A stretch of 5,209 nucleotides of DNA, taken from positions 1 through 5,209 of the forward strand of contig JAFAMK010000170.1 in NCBI GenBank assembly GCA_019233415.1, read 5' to 3'. Position 1 is the stretch's first letter; each line of letters opens with the position of its first letter. Below the pieces are notes generated by a model that worked only from the letters and a program-made list of their open reading frames with translations, did not search any database and was not told where the DNA came from. Positions 1-5,209 of the stretch are shown here, piece by piece. The position numbers and the translations under genes are program-made. Origin of the DNA: Vulcanimicrobiota bacterium. GTDB lineage: Bacteria > Vulcanimicrobiota > Vulcanimicrobiia > Vulcanimicrobiales > Vulcanimicrobiaceae.

Positions 1-668
1 CGAGCACGATCCGGGACCTGGTCCTCGGGATGGCCGACGGGCTGACCGTCCCCTTCGCGCTGGCGGCGGGCGTGACCGGAGCGGTCGCGGCGAGCGGGAT
101 CGTGCTGACGGCGGGCCTTGCGGAGATCGTCGCCGGCGCGATCTCGATGGGTCTGGGCGGGTACCTCGCGGCGCGCAGCGAGGCTGCGCACTACGCGAAG
201 GAGTACGCGCGCGAGGTCCGCGAGACGCACGAAATTCCGAACGAAGAGAAGGCCGAGGTCGCGCAGATTCTGCACCGCTACGGCGTGCGCGAACCGATCC
301 TCAGCCGCGTGGTCAACGAGATCGCGAGCGACCGCGAGCAGTGGGTAGAGTTCATGATGCGCAACGAGTTGGGGCTCGAACGGCCCGACGAGCAGGCCGC
401 GCCGCGCAGCGCCGCGCTCGTCGGCGGCGGCTACGTCCTCGGCGGCATCTTCCCGCTCGCGCCGTACCTGTTCGTCCCGAACGCGCACGACGCGCTGTGG
501 TGGTCGATCCTGTGCACGTCGCTGGCGCTGCTCGTCTTCGGCGCGGTCCGCGCGCGCGTGCTCGCGACGCGCGTGGTGACCGGCGCGCTCCAGACGTGGT
601 TCATCGGCGCGCTCGCGGCCGGGGTCGCCTACGGGCTGGCCCGCCTCGTCGCGCACGGCGGCACATAA
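1..668 (+). CDS. VIT1/CCC1-family iron/manganese transporter, 5' end missing
   Basis: Integral membrane transporter of the VIT1/CCC1 family, whose members move Fe2+ or Mn2+ across membranes. The reading frame is open from the first complete codon (position 3) and reads STIRDLVLGMADGLTVPFAL, the typical first-helix motif of the family, so the ATG at 30 is internal and the real start lies before the window. Counting from that Met: helices at about 4-20 and 25-48, then a long charged cytoplasmic segment (about 50-120), then helices near 127-148, 156-174 and 184-206. The charged segment holds Glu72/73/76 and a Met109-Met110-x-x-Glu113 cluster, like the Glu/Met metal-binding helices described for plant VIT1. 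The C-terminus is complete, and about 10-20 residues are probably missing at the N-terminus. Substrate (Fe or Mn) cannot be decided from sequence. The stop is followed by a hairpin at 674-700. Confidence 0.9.
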   Translation, partial: STIRDLVLGMADGLTVPFALAAGVTGAVAASGIVLTAGLAEIVAGAISMGLGGYLAARSEAAHYAKEYAREVRETHEIPNEEKAEVAQILHRYGVREPILSRVVNEIASDREQWVEFMMRNELGLERPDEQAAPRSAALVGGGYVLGGIFPLAPYLFVPNAHDALWWSILCTSLALLVFGAVRARVLATRVVTGALQTWFIGALAAGVAYGLARLVAHGGT

Positions 669-673
669 ACGAA

Positions 674-700
674 GAAGCGCCGCGAGTTGCGCGGCGCTTC
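674..700 (-). terminator. Probable intrinsic terminator of the tRNA-Val gene
   Basis: Perfect 11-bp inverted repeat: bases 674-684 pair with 690-700 around a 5-base loop (685-689). Read leftward, it starts 6 bases after the tRNA CCA end and is followed by TTCGTTTATG, a moderately T-rich tail, so it fits an intrinsic terminator for the tRNA transcript. It also sits 5 bases after the stop codon of the rightward transporter gene, but on that strand no T-run follows, so termination of the transporter mRNA there is less certain. Confidence 0.7.
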
Positions 701-706
701 CGGACG

Positions 707-781
707 TGGTGGGCGGCAGAAGGATTGAACTTCTGACCTCCACAGTGTCAATGTGGCGCTCTCCCACTGAGCTAGCCGCCC
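707..781 (-). tRNA. tRNA-Val (anticodon GAC), with encoded CCA
   Basis: The complement folds as a complete cloverleaf of 72 bases plus an encoded CCA (707-709). The acceptor stem is GGGCGGC/GCCGCCC, the D arm GCTC-AGTGGGA-GAGC, the anticodon arm CCACA-TTGACAC-TGTGG, the variable loop AGGTC and the T arm AGAAG-TTCAATC-CTTCT; the discriminator base is A. All stems pair perfectly. The anticodon GAC (747-749 on the complement) reads the valine codon GUC, and GUU by wobble. It is a single-gene unit with its own promoter (794-823) and terminator (674-700). Confidence 0.97.
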
Positions 782-793
782 GTCCAAAGCGTG

Positions 794-823
794 AGTCTAC
801 CCGATGCGGCGGGTCCGCGTCAA
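794..823 (-). promoter_or_regulatory. sigma70-type promoter of tRNA-Val
   Basis: On the complement, TTGACG (818-823) is separated by 18 bases from TAGACT (794-799). These match five of six -35 and four of six -10 consensus bases. The -10 box ends 12 bases before the tRNA 5' end at 781, giving a short leader to be removed by RNase P. Position and strand fit only the tRNA gene. Confidence 0.75.
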
Positions 824-842
824 ACCCCTGCCGAAAATCGGC

Positions 843-871
843 TGCCTCCATTGCTCGAATACGCGGAGGTA
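843..871 (+). promoter_or_regulatory. Ribosome-binding site with a possible pairing partner upstream
   Basis: GGAGGT at 865-870 is a strong Shine-Dalgarno sequence 9 bases before the GTG at 880, and it fixes the start of the hydrolase gene. Just upstream, TGCCTCC (843-849) can pair with GGAGGTA (865-871), seven pairs including one G-U, across a 15-base loop. This would hide the ribosome-binding site. The Shine-Dalgarno is seen directly; the regulatory role of the stem is inference and depends on the transcript starting before 843. A short palindrome, CCGAAAATCGG (831-841), lies beside it. Confidence 0.45.
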
Positions 872-879
872 TTTTCCGG

Positions 880-2394
880 GTGAGACGTTCTCGTTTTCTC
901 ACGGGCGCGACGGCGCTCGGGCTCGCGAGCTGCAGCAACTCCGGCGGTTCGACCGGGACCGGCGCGCTGCCGCCGGTGGGTGTCATGTTAGGACACGTCG
1001 CCGACCTGCGCTACGGCCAAGTCCAGGTCCCGGTCACCGGCAACGGCTACGACCCGGCCGGCGACGCAGCCGCGCTGATTCTGCCCGGCACGCCGTCGCC
1101 AGCGACGAGCCCGATCCCCGGCATCCAGGTGCTCGGCTCGTACGCGGCCGACGAGCGCTACGTCATCCGCGTCCCCGACGCGTGGAACGGCAAACTGGTC
1201 GTGTGCGGAACCCCGTCGTTCCGCAGCGAGTTCGCGAACGACGCGATCTGGAGCGACTTCTTGCTCGCGAACGGCTATGCGTTCGCGTCGAGCAACAAGG
1301 GAATTCCGTACAACGCGATCGTCGAGACGGTCGCAGCCAGCCCGAACCCGAACCTCTCGTTCCCGATCGACTTCGACTTCGGTGCCTCGTCCAGCGCTAG
1401 CGGACTTGAGACGTTGAAGTTCTCATTCCGGTTCGGTGCGCTGTATCCGAACAAGAAGCCGATCAGCGGCTGGAACGCCGACATGATCCAGCTGACGCAG
1501 ACCGCGCAGGCGTATCTGACCGCGAACTTCCACGCGCCGGCGAAGACGTACGCGGTCGGGCTTTCGAACGGCGGCGCCGAAGTGCGCTCGCTGCTCGAAG
1601 CACGGCCCGACCTCGTCGACGGCGGCGTCGACTGGTCCGGCGTCTTCTGGTCGTCCGCGCGCAGCATCCTCGACTATCTGCCCGTCTTCGTCAAAGCGAT
1701 GCAGGCGTACGTCACGAGCGGGTTCACCAGCCCGAGCGCCGCGGCGACGATTCAGGCTGCCGGCTATCCGGCCGACATCAAGACGACCTCGTCCGCGCAT
1801 CCGTCGGTGTGGTTCGAATACTACTCCGGTCAGGCGTCGTTCTACTCGGACCTCACGCTGTTCGCGTACGCGCTGCTGCTCGACCCGGCCGCATCGTCGA
1901 CGCTGCCGTCCACCGCGACGTTCACGCCGAACGCGACGAATCCGGTGCAGCTGCCCGGAACGCCGTCGGCGGGCGTCGCCGGGCTCGCCGATCCGCAGGT
2001 GCGCGCGAACTACGTGCCGTCCGCGGCGGCGCGCACCGCGATCGGCACGTTCGCGCACACCGGCAAGATCGGCAAACCGCTGATCTCGATCGCGGGCGCG
2101 GCCGACATGTTCATCACCGCCGCGAACAATGCGACGCCGTATCTCAACGCGGTGCTCGCGAACGGCAAGGGTTCGATGTACTGGCAGTACCTGGTGAGCG
2201 GCGGCACGCACGTCGACACGTTCGCGAACCCGACGTGGGGCTACGGATTGCAGCCGCAGCTGCCGTTCGCGTGGGCCGCGTTCAACCAGCTCGTGAACCT
2301 CGTCGAACACGGCGCAACGCCGGCCGGTGCGGGGACGCAGCAACTCGTTTCCCACCCGACCGACATTCACGCGAACGCGCGCTCCGCGCGCTGA
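880..2394 (+). CDS. Secreted alpha/beta-hydrolase lipoprotein, 3-hydroxybutyrate-oligomer-hydrolase-like
   Basis: Predicted lipid-anchored esterase of 504 aa, acting outside the cytoplasmic membrane. The GTG at 880 is chosen because a GGAGGT site lies 9 bases upstream and because it begins a compact signal peptide, MRRSRFLTGATALGLASC, with lipobox L-A-S-Cys18. The frame stays open further upstream but would run through the tRNA gene. The mature part starts with a Gly/Ser/Thr-rich linker. Residues 94-108 (YVIRVPDAWNGKLVV) and 137-141 (SSNKG) look like the first strands of the fold. The nucleophile motif is G-L-Ser229-N-G-G; Asp409 (AADMF) and His444 (GGTHVDTF) are in the right order and places for a triad. 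Ser-Asn-Gly-Gly resembles 3-hydroxybutyrate oligomer hydrolases, but those are usually nearer 700 aa. The Cys next to Ser and after His seen in tannases (CS-D-HC) is absent, which argues against tannase. Hydrolase fold is fairly sure; the substrate is not known. The twin arginine is one residue off the Tat pattern, so Sec export is as likely. Confidence 0.75.
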   Translation: MRRSRFLTGATALGLASCSNSGGSTGTGALPPVGVMLGHVADLRYGQVQVPVTGNGYDPAGDAAALILPGTPSPATSPIPGIQVLGSYAADERYVIRVPDAWNGKLVVCGTPSFRSEFANDAIWSDFLLANGYAFASSNKGIPYNAIVETVAASPNPNLSFPIDFDFGASSSASGLETLKFSFRFGALYPNKKPISGWNADMIQLTQTAQAYLTANFHAPAKTYAVGLSNGGAEVRSLLEARPDLVDGGVDWSGVFWSSARSILDYLPVFVKAMQAYVTSGFTSPSAAATIQAAGYPADIKTTSSAHPSVWFEYYSGQASFYSDLTLFAYALLLDPAASSTLPSTATFTPNATNPVQLPGTPSAGVAGLADPQVRANYVPSAAARTAIGTFAHTGKIGKPLISIAGAADMFITAANNATPYLNAVLANGKGSMYWQYLVSGGTHVDTFANPTWGYGLQPQLPFAWAAFNQLVNLVEHGATPAGAGTQQLVSHPTDIHANARSAR

Positions 2395-2501
2395 GCGAGG
2401 TGTGATCCCGGTCGCCTGCTCACAGCTCAGCCCCAGCTTGCCTGGCGCCGACAACCAGAAGGCAACACCACTCGAACTCGCTAGCCGGGGGAGTCTCTCT
2501 C

Positions 2502-3287
2502 GTGTCGTACCGCCGTTCCGTTCCAACCATTCTCTCGACGCTCGCAGCGGCGTCGATGCTGGCCGCGTGTCAAGGCGGTGGCGCTTCGGCGCCGCCGATG
2601 CCGAACGGCTCGGGCTCGTCGGCTGCGTCGGTGCTGCGGACGACGGCATCGTCGGCGACGACGACGACCACGCAGTCCGCCTCGCGCTCGACGCTCGATC
2701 ACGATCGGCACCACGAGCACAGCGACTTCAGCGCGAACCCGTCGAGCCTGACATTCACGCTGGCCCAGGCCGCGGCGGGCACGCCGCAGACCGTCGTCAT
2801 CACGGCGCACAGCGAGCGCAAGCTCAGCGCGTCGATCGCCGGCACCGGCACCTGCCCGACCATCTCGCCGGCGACGCTTGCGCCGGAAGAGGCGAAGAAG
2901 AAGAAGCACCACGACCACGACGGCGACGGCTGGGGCCGGTGGGGCGGTGACGACGACGACAACTTCACCGCGACCCTGACCGTCACGCCGGTCGCGAGCA
3001 GCGGCGGCGGCGGCCGCACCGGCGGCGGCGGCGCCAGCCCCGCGTCGTGCACGATCACCGTCGAGCCGAAGGGCGACGGCAACAACGACCGCGACGACCA
3101 CTTCGATGCGGACGACATCCTGACGATCCCGGTGACCGTCGGCAACGCCGCGACGCCGACCCCCGCGCCGACGCCGACCGCGACGCCGACCCCGGTCCCG
3201 ACCGCCACGCCGACGCCGGTGCCGACCGCCACCCCGACCCCGACGCCGACGCCCACCCCGACCGCGACGCCGACCCCGGGCCGCTGA
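2502..3287 (+). CDS. Ig-like lipoprotein with His/Asp-rich inserts and Thr-Pro tail, function unknown
   Basis: Predicted 261-aa lipoprotein of unknown function. The GTG start at 2502 has a GGGGGAG site 8 bases upstream. The signal peptide ends in lipobox L20-A-A-Cys23. A Gly/Ser/Thr-rich linker follows (24-64), then an acidic, His-rich stretch LDHDRHHEHSDF (65-76). Residues about 77-125, 154-164 and 181-214 look like strands of one Ig-like or BACON-like beta domain (NPSSLTFTL, TPQTVVITA, FTATLTVTPV, SCTITVEP, ILTIPVTVG); Cys118 and Cys183 could form a disulfide. The domain is interrupted by KKKKHHDHDGDG with Asp150-153 (133-153), by Gly4-Arg-Thr-Gly4 (168-177), and by an Asp/Asn-rich loop (191-205). 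Residues 217-259 are an Ala/Thr-Pro repeat ending abruptly in GR. The charged loops could bind divalent metal or be surface-charge features; no enzyme motif is visible. It lies 107 bases after the hydrolase gene with no obvious terminator between, so co-transcription is possible. Confidence 0.8.
   Translation: MSYRRSVPTILSTLAAASMLAACQGGGASAPPMPNGSGSSAASVLRTTASSATTTTTQSASRSTLDHDRHHEHSDFSANPSSLTFTLAQAAAGTPQTVVITAHSERKLSASIAGTGTCPTISPATLAPEEAKKKKHHDHDGDGWGRWGGDDDDNFTATLTVTPVASSGGGGRTGGGGASPASCTITVEPKGDGNNDRDDHFDADDILTIPVTVGNAATPTPAPTPTATPTPVPTATPTPVPTATPTPTPTPTPTATPTPGR
3150..3278 (+). repeat. In-gene tandem repeat encoding an (A/V)TP-rich tail
   Basis: GC-rich degenerate tandem repeat built on 6-base ACGCCG/ACCCCG units. 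The clearest higher-order copies are two adjacent 24-base units (3180-3203 and 3204-3227), both encoding ATPTPVPT with a few silent third-base differences. They are flanked by variants ATPTPAPTPT, ATPTPTPTPTPT and ATPTPG. It encodes residues 217-259 of the lipoprotein. Such Thr-Pro tracts act as extended linkers or wall-spanning stalks in other surface proteins. The repeat may change length by slippage or recombination. Confidence 0.9.
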
Positions 3288-3297
3288 ACCGCAACTG

Positions 3298-3348
3298 GCG
3301 CATGTGCGGGTTGGTCTTGCAGGCGAGATGCACAACCCGCACCTGCGC
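3298..3348. repeat. Inverted repeat spanning the start of the VOC gene
   Basis: Bases 3298-3313 (GCGCATGTGCGGGTTG) and 3333-3348 (CAACCCGCACCTGCGC) are reverse complements with a single mismatch (3303 against 3343). The inner TGCA at 3318-3321 can also pair with TGCA at 3329-3332, leaving GGCGAGA as the tip. The hairpin begins 11 bases after the lipoprotein stop and encloses the likely ATG at 3328. No T-run follows on either strand, so it is not a standard intrinsic terminator. It could act as an attenuator, mRNA stabiliser, protein-binding site or control of VOC translation; which one is not shown. Confidence 0.6.
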
Positions 3349-3759
3349 TATGAATCGGTCGCCCCGGTCCTGATCGTCGAACGCGTCGAACCGACGCGCG
3401 ACTTCTTCCGGGACCGGCTCGGTTTCGAGCAGACCAACGTCGTCGTCGACGGCGACGTGGTCGGGTTCGCGATGCTCGAAAAAGACGGCGTGACCGTGAT
3501 GATCCAGTCGCAGGCCAGCGTCGTCGAAGACCTTGGCGAAGAGTCCGCGCACGCGCTGAAGCAGGCCATCCCGGGACGCGGCGGCGTGACGCTCTACCTC
3601 ACGGTGAGTGACGTCGAGCTGGTCGTCCCCGCCGTCGCCGACGCCGACGTGATCGTCCCGCCGCGCAAGACGTTCTACGGCATGCACGAGATCATGGTGC
3701 GGGAGCCGGGCGGCCACGCGGTGTTCTTCGCGTCCCGGCTCCCGGAGGCGGCGAGCTAG
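3328..3759 (+). CDS. VOC-superfamily (glyoxalase/bleomycin-resistance fold) protein
   Basis: Small cytoplasmic protein of 143 aa with the vicinal-oxygen-chelate fold, two beta-alpha-beta-beta-beta modules. Module one: VAPVLIVERVEPTRDFFRDR (11-30) then LGFE, a textbook VOC opening, followed by GFAMLEKDGVTVMIQS (46-61). Module two: VTLYLTVSDVELVVPAV (87-103), then YGMHEIMVREPGGHAVFFAS (117-136). Length fits single-domain members. The places where glyoxalase I and extradiol dioxygenases carry metal-binding His/Glu hold hydrophobic or neutral residues here (Ala12/Pro13, Met58-Gln60, Thr88-Tyr90, Phe133-Phe134), so it resembles the metal-free binding-protein branch (bleomycin-resistance type) more than an enzyme. 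The ligand is unknown. The start is uncertain: ATG 3328 has a weak AGGCGAG directly before it; GTG 3304 in the same frame would add 8 residues. The 3' end overlaps the convergent gene by four bases. Confidence 0.85.
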   Translation: MHNPHLRYESVAPVLIVERVEPTRDFFRDRLGFEQTNVVVDGDVVGFAMLEKDGVTVMIQSQASVVEDLGEESAHALKQAIPGRGGVTLYLTVSDVELVVPAVADADVIVPPRKTFYGMHEIMVREPGGHAVFFASRLPEAAS

Positions 3760-4115
3760 CCTTTCTGCTGCTTGACCTGCATCTCGCTCCGGTTGAGGAC
3801 CAGGATGCGGTCGGCGTGCCGCATGCCGAGTGCGCGCTGGTCGTAGAAGACCTTCACCAACTGGCCTGAGTGCAGGGACTTCATCTGGTACGTCGTCTTC
3901 CCGTCGCCGGAGAAGACTTGGTCGAAGTGCGGGACGAGCAGGAAGCTCAGCTCCTGGCCGGTCTTGTCGTCCTTGACCTTGATGTTGGCCGACGAGACGT
4001 GGACGAGGGTGCCCTCGACCCACGACGCGCCGACCTTGGCTTCAGCCGCCGGGCCGGCCAGCGAGACGGCGAGTGGAAATGCCGCGAGGCCCGCGGCGAG
4101 CAGAAGAGTGCGCAT
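3756..4115 (-). CDS. Small exported protein with one beta-rich domain, function unknown
   Basis: Predicted 119-aa secreted or periplasmic protein. A signal peptide is evident: MRTLLLAAGLAAFPLAVSLA then GPAAEA, with an A-E-A cleavage site near residue 26. The mature part (about 93 aa) alternates beta strands: WVEGTLVHVSSANIKVKDD, then QELSFLLVP, TTYQMKSLHSGQLVKVFYD and ADRILVLN. The pattern G-x-L/V-x-x-x-S-x-x-I-x-V followed by a 'G-x-x-V-x-V-x-Y' strand resembles small OB-fold-like exported domains such as DUF5666, but this is a resemblance, not an identification. No catalytic residues or cysteines are seen. The ATG lies 18 bases after the topoisomerase stop, with GGGGAA about 10 bases upstream, so the two are almost certainly co-transcribed. 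Its stop overlaps that of the facing VOC gene. Confidence 0.8.
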   Translation of the reverse strand: MRTLLLAAGLAAFPLAVSLAGPAAEAKVGASWVEGTLVHVSSANIKVKDDKTGQELSFLLVPHFDQVFSGDGKTTYQMKSLHSGQLVKVFYDQRALGMRHADRILVLNRSEMQVKQQKG

Positions 4116-4133
4116 GGCCTCGTTGTTCCCCGT

Positions 4134-5192
4134 TCAGGCCGCAGTTCGTGCCTCGCGCGCGGCGAGCCGTTCGATGAAGTCGACGACCGCCGCCTCGTGC
4201 GGGCTCAACGCGAACGGGTCGGAGCGGCGCGGCGCGCGTTTGCGGAGCGCGAGCGCGCCGTGGGCGAGGAACTCGGCGATGAGGCCGGGATGCACATACG
4301 CCCGCCGGCAGACCGCGGGCGTGTTCCCGAGGAACGCCGCAACGCGGGCGACCGCATCGACGACCGCCGCCTTGGCGGCCGCCATCCCGTCGGCCTGCGC
4401 CGGGGCGAGCAGAAGCGCGCAGCGCACCGTCGCCTGCCACGTGCGGAAGTCTTTCGCGGTGAAGTCGCCGCCGGCGATTGCGCGCAGATAGTCGTTGACG
4501 TCCTCGGAGCGGACGGGGTGCGGAACGCCGCGCTCGTCGAGGTACTCGAACAGATGCTGTCCGGGCAGATCCTGGCTCGCCTTGACGATGCGCGCCAGCC
4601 GGCGGTCGTGAATCGCGACCTCGTGCGTCTTCCCGCTCTTGCCGCGAAAGCGAAAACGGATCGTCGCGCCGCGCACGTCGGCGTGCTCTTCGTGCAGCGT
4701 GGTCAATCCGTACGAGTCGTTCTCGCGCGCATATTCCTCGTTGCCGACACGCAGCGCGGTCGTTTCGAGCAGCGCGACGACGGCGGCGAGGACCTTCTCA
4801 CGCGGCATTCCGCGTAGGCCGAGGTCGCGCGCCACGGCGGCGCGGATCGCCGGAAGCGCTTTGGCGAACGCGACCGTGCGGTGGAACTTCGTCTCGTCGC
4901 GCACCGCGCGCCAGCGCGCATGGTAGCGGTACTGCTTGCGGCCGCGGGCGTCGCGACCGGTCGCCTGCAGGTGGCCGTTCGCGAGCGGGCAGATCCATAC
5001 GTCGCGGTAGGCCGGCGGGATCGCAAGGGCCTTGATGCGGGCCAGCTCGCGCGCGTCGGTCAGGGCGGTGCCGTCGGGAGCGAGGTAGGCGAAGTGGCCG
5101 CGGCGTTTCACCCGCCGGATGCCGGGGACCGCGTCGGTCGTATAGCGCAGGCCGGCCGCCTTGGCGGCCTCCGGTCCCTCGGTCGCGAGCAC
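4134..5192 (-). CDS. DNA topoisomerase IB (poxvirus-like bacterial type)
   Basis: Type IB topoisomerase of 352 aa, which relaxes positive and negative supercoils by a transient 3'-phosphotyrosine link, without ATP. The N-terminal DNA-clamping domain (about 14-95) carries AGLRYTTDAVPGIRR and ALAIPPAYRDVWICP; the family signature QYRYHARWRAVRDETKF spans 87-103. Catalytic residues fit the Deinococcus/poxvirus set: Arg148 (LRVGNEEY), Lys185 (RGKSGK), Arg250 (KDFRTWQAT), Asn290 (LGNTPAVC) and nucleophile Tyr299 (AYVHP). Asn where eukaryotic and pox enzymes have His is known for bacterial members, and Arg148-Lys185-Arg250 spacing (37, 65) equals that of the Deinococcus enzyme as I recall it. Length is normal. 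The GTG at 5192 is forced: an in-frame TAG lies three codons upstream (complement of 5202-5204). A GGGGGT and a closer GGGAG precede it. It leads an operon with the small exported protein. Confidence 0.95.
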   Translation of the reverse strand: MLATEGPEAAKAAGLRYTTDAVPGIRRVKRRGHFAYLAPDGTALTDARELARIKALAIPPAYRDVWICPLANGHLQATGRDARGRKQYRYHARWRAVRDETKFHRTVAFAKALPAIRAAVARDLGLRGMPREKVLAAVVALLETTALRVGNEEYARENDSYGLTTLHEEHADVRGATIRFRFRGKSGKTHEVAIHDRRLARIVKASQDLPGQHLFEYLDERGVPHPVRSEDVNDYLRAIAGGDFTAKDFRTWQATVRCALLLAPAQADGMAAAKAAVVDAVARVAAFLGNTPAVCRRAYVHPGLIAEFLAHGALALRKRAPRRSDPFALSPHEAAVVDFIERLAAREARTAA

Positions 5193-5209
5193 GCTCCCGT
5201 TCTACCCCC

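Noticed and set aside
880..933. Canonical Tat signal in the hydrolase
   Set aside because: The sequence is R-R-S-R-F-L, with one residue too many between the arginine pair and F-L compared with the RRxFL pattern; the lipobox is clear, but the Tat route is not established.
2438..2465. Possible hairpin TTGCC-TGG/CCA-GAA-GGCAA between the hydrolase and lipoprotein genes
   Set aside because: Only 5 plus 3 pairs separated by a GAA bulge, no T-run, and no match to a riboswitch class that I know; could be chance in GC-rich DNA. The 107-base gap shows no convincing promoter either.
1423..2649. Long leftward open frame (408 codons) opposite the hydrolase gene
   Set aside because: Its product is Arg-rich and low in complexity, as expected of the antisense of GC-rich coding DNA, with no domain; the rightward frame has a signal peptide and a catalytic triad.
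2886..2910. AAG run and GGC runs (also 3001-3033) as phase-variable simple repeats
   Set aside because: They are trinucleotide runs in frame, encoding Lys4 and Gly4 stretches; length change would not shift the frame, so on/off switching is not supported.
2481..3335. Leftward open frames opposite the His/Asp-rich lipoprotein (also 2699-3256)
   Set aside because: They encode long Arg/Gly/Val runs that simply mirror the Asp, Gly and Thr-Pro repeats on the other strand; no ribosome-binding site or fold is visible.
3870..4817. Rightward open frames opposite the topoisomerase operon
   Set aside because: The products are Arg/Ala-rich without any recognisable motif, while the leftward frames encode a complete topoisomerase with all catalytic residues.

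Overview
The window is dense, GC-rich bacterial chromosome with six protein genes and one tRNA gene. The tRNA carries an encoded CCA end, most starts have a recognisable ribosome-binding site, and two predicted lipoproteins carry lipobox signal peptides, so a cell envelope of the ordinary bacterial type is expected. The style of the lipoproteins (one with an Ig-like domain and a Thr-Pro tail) reminds me of soil and peat lineages such as Candidatus Eremiobacterota, but nothing here proves the phylum. I see no phage, transposon or CRISPR signature.

Left part (1-880). The window opens inside a VIT1/CCC1-family metal transporter gene (+). Right after its stop lies a strong GC-rich hairpin that best fits a terminator for the tRNA-Val(GAC) gene, which is read leftward from 781. 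The tRNA has a clear sigma70-type promoter (TTGACG, 18-base spacer, TAGACT). The space between this promoter and the next gene also holds the leader of the rightward gene, where a potential stem covers the ribosome-binding site.

Middle part (880-3287). Two rightward genes encode predicted secreted lipoproteins. The first (504 aa) is an alpha/beta hydrolase with a plausible Ser229-Asp409-His444 triad, distantly like 3-hydroxybutyrate oligomer hydrolases. The second (261 aa) is an Ig-like beta-domain protein with His/Asp-rich charged inserts, Gly-rich linkers and a C-terminal Ala/Thr-Pro repeat tail. It is the least explained protein in the window. A 16-bp-arm inverted repeat follows its stop and spans the start of the next gene.

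Right part (3298-5192). A small VOC-superfamily protein (+) meets, tail to tail with stop codons overlapping at CTAG, a leftward pair: a type IB DNA topoisomerase followed after 18 bases by a small exported protein of unknown function. The two leftward genes look like one operon. No single pathway unites the window. It reads as ordinary chromosome with housekeeping-type genes plus two cell-surface proteins; the points worth a second look are the His/Asp-rich lipoprotein and the two RNA-hairpin candidates at gene starts.
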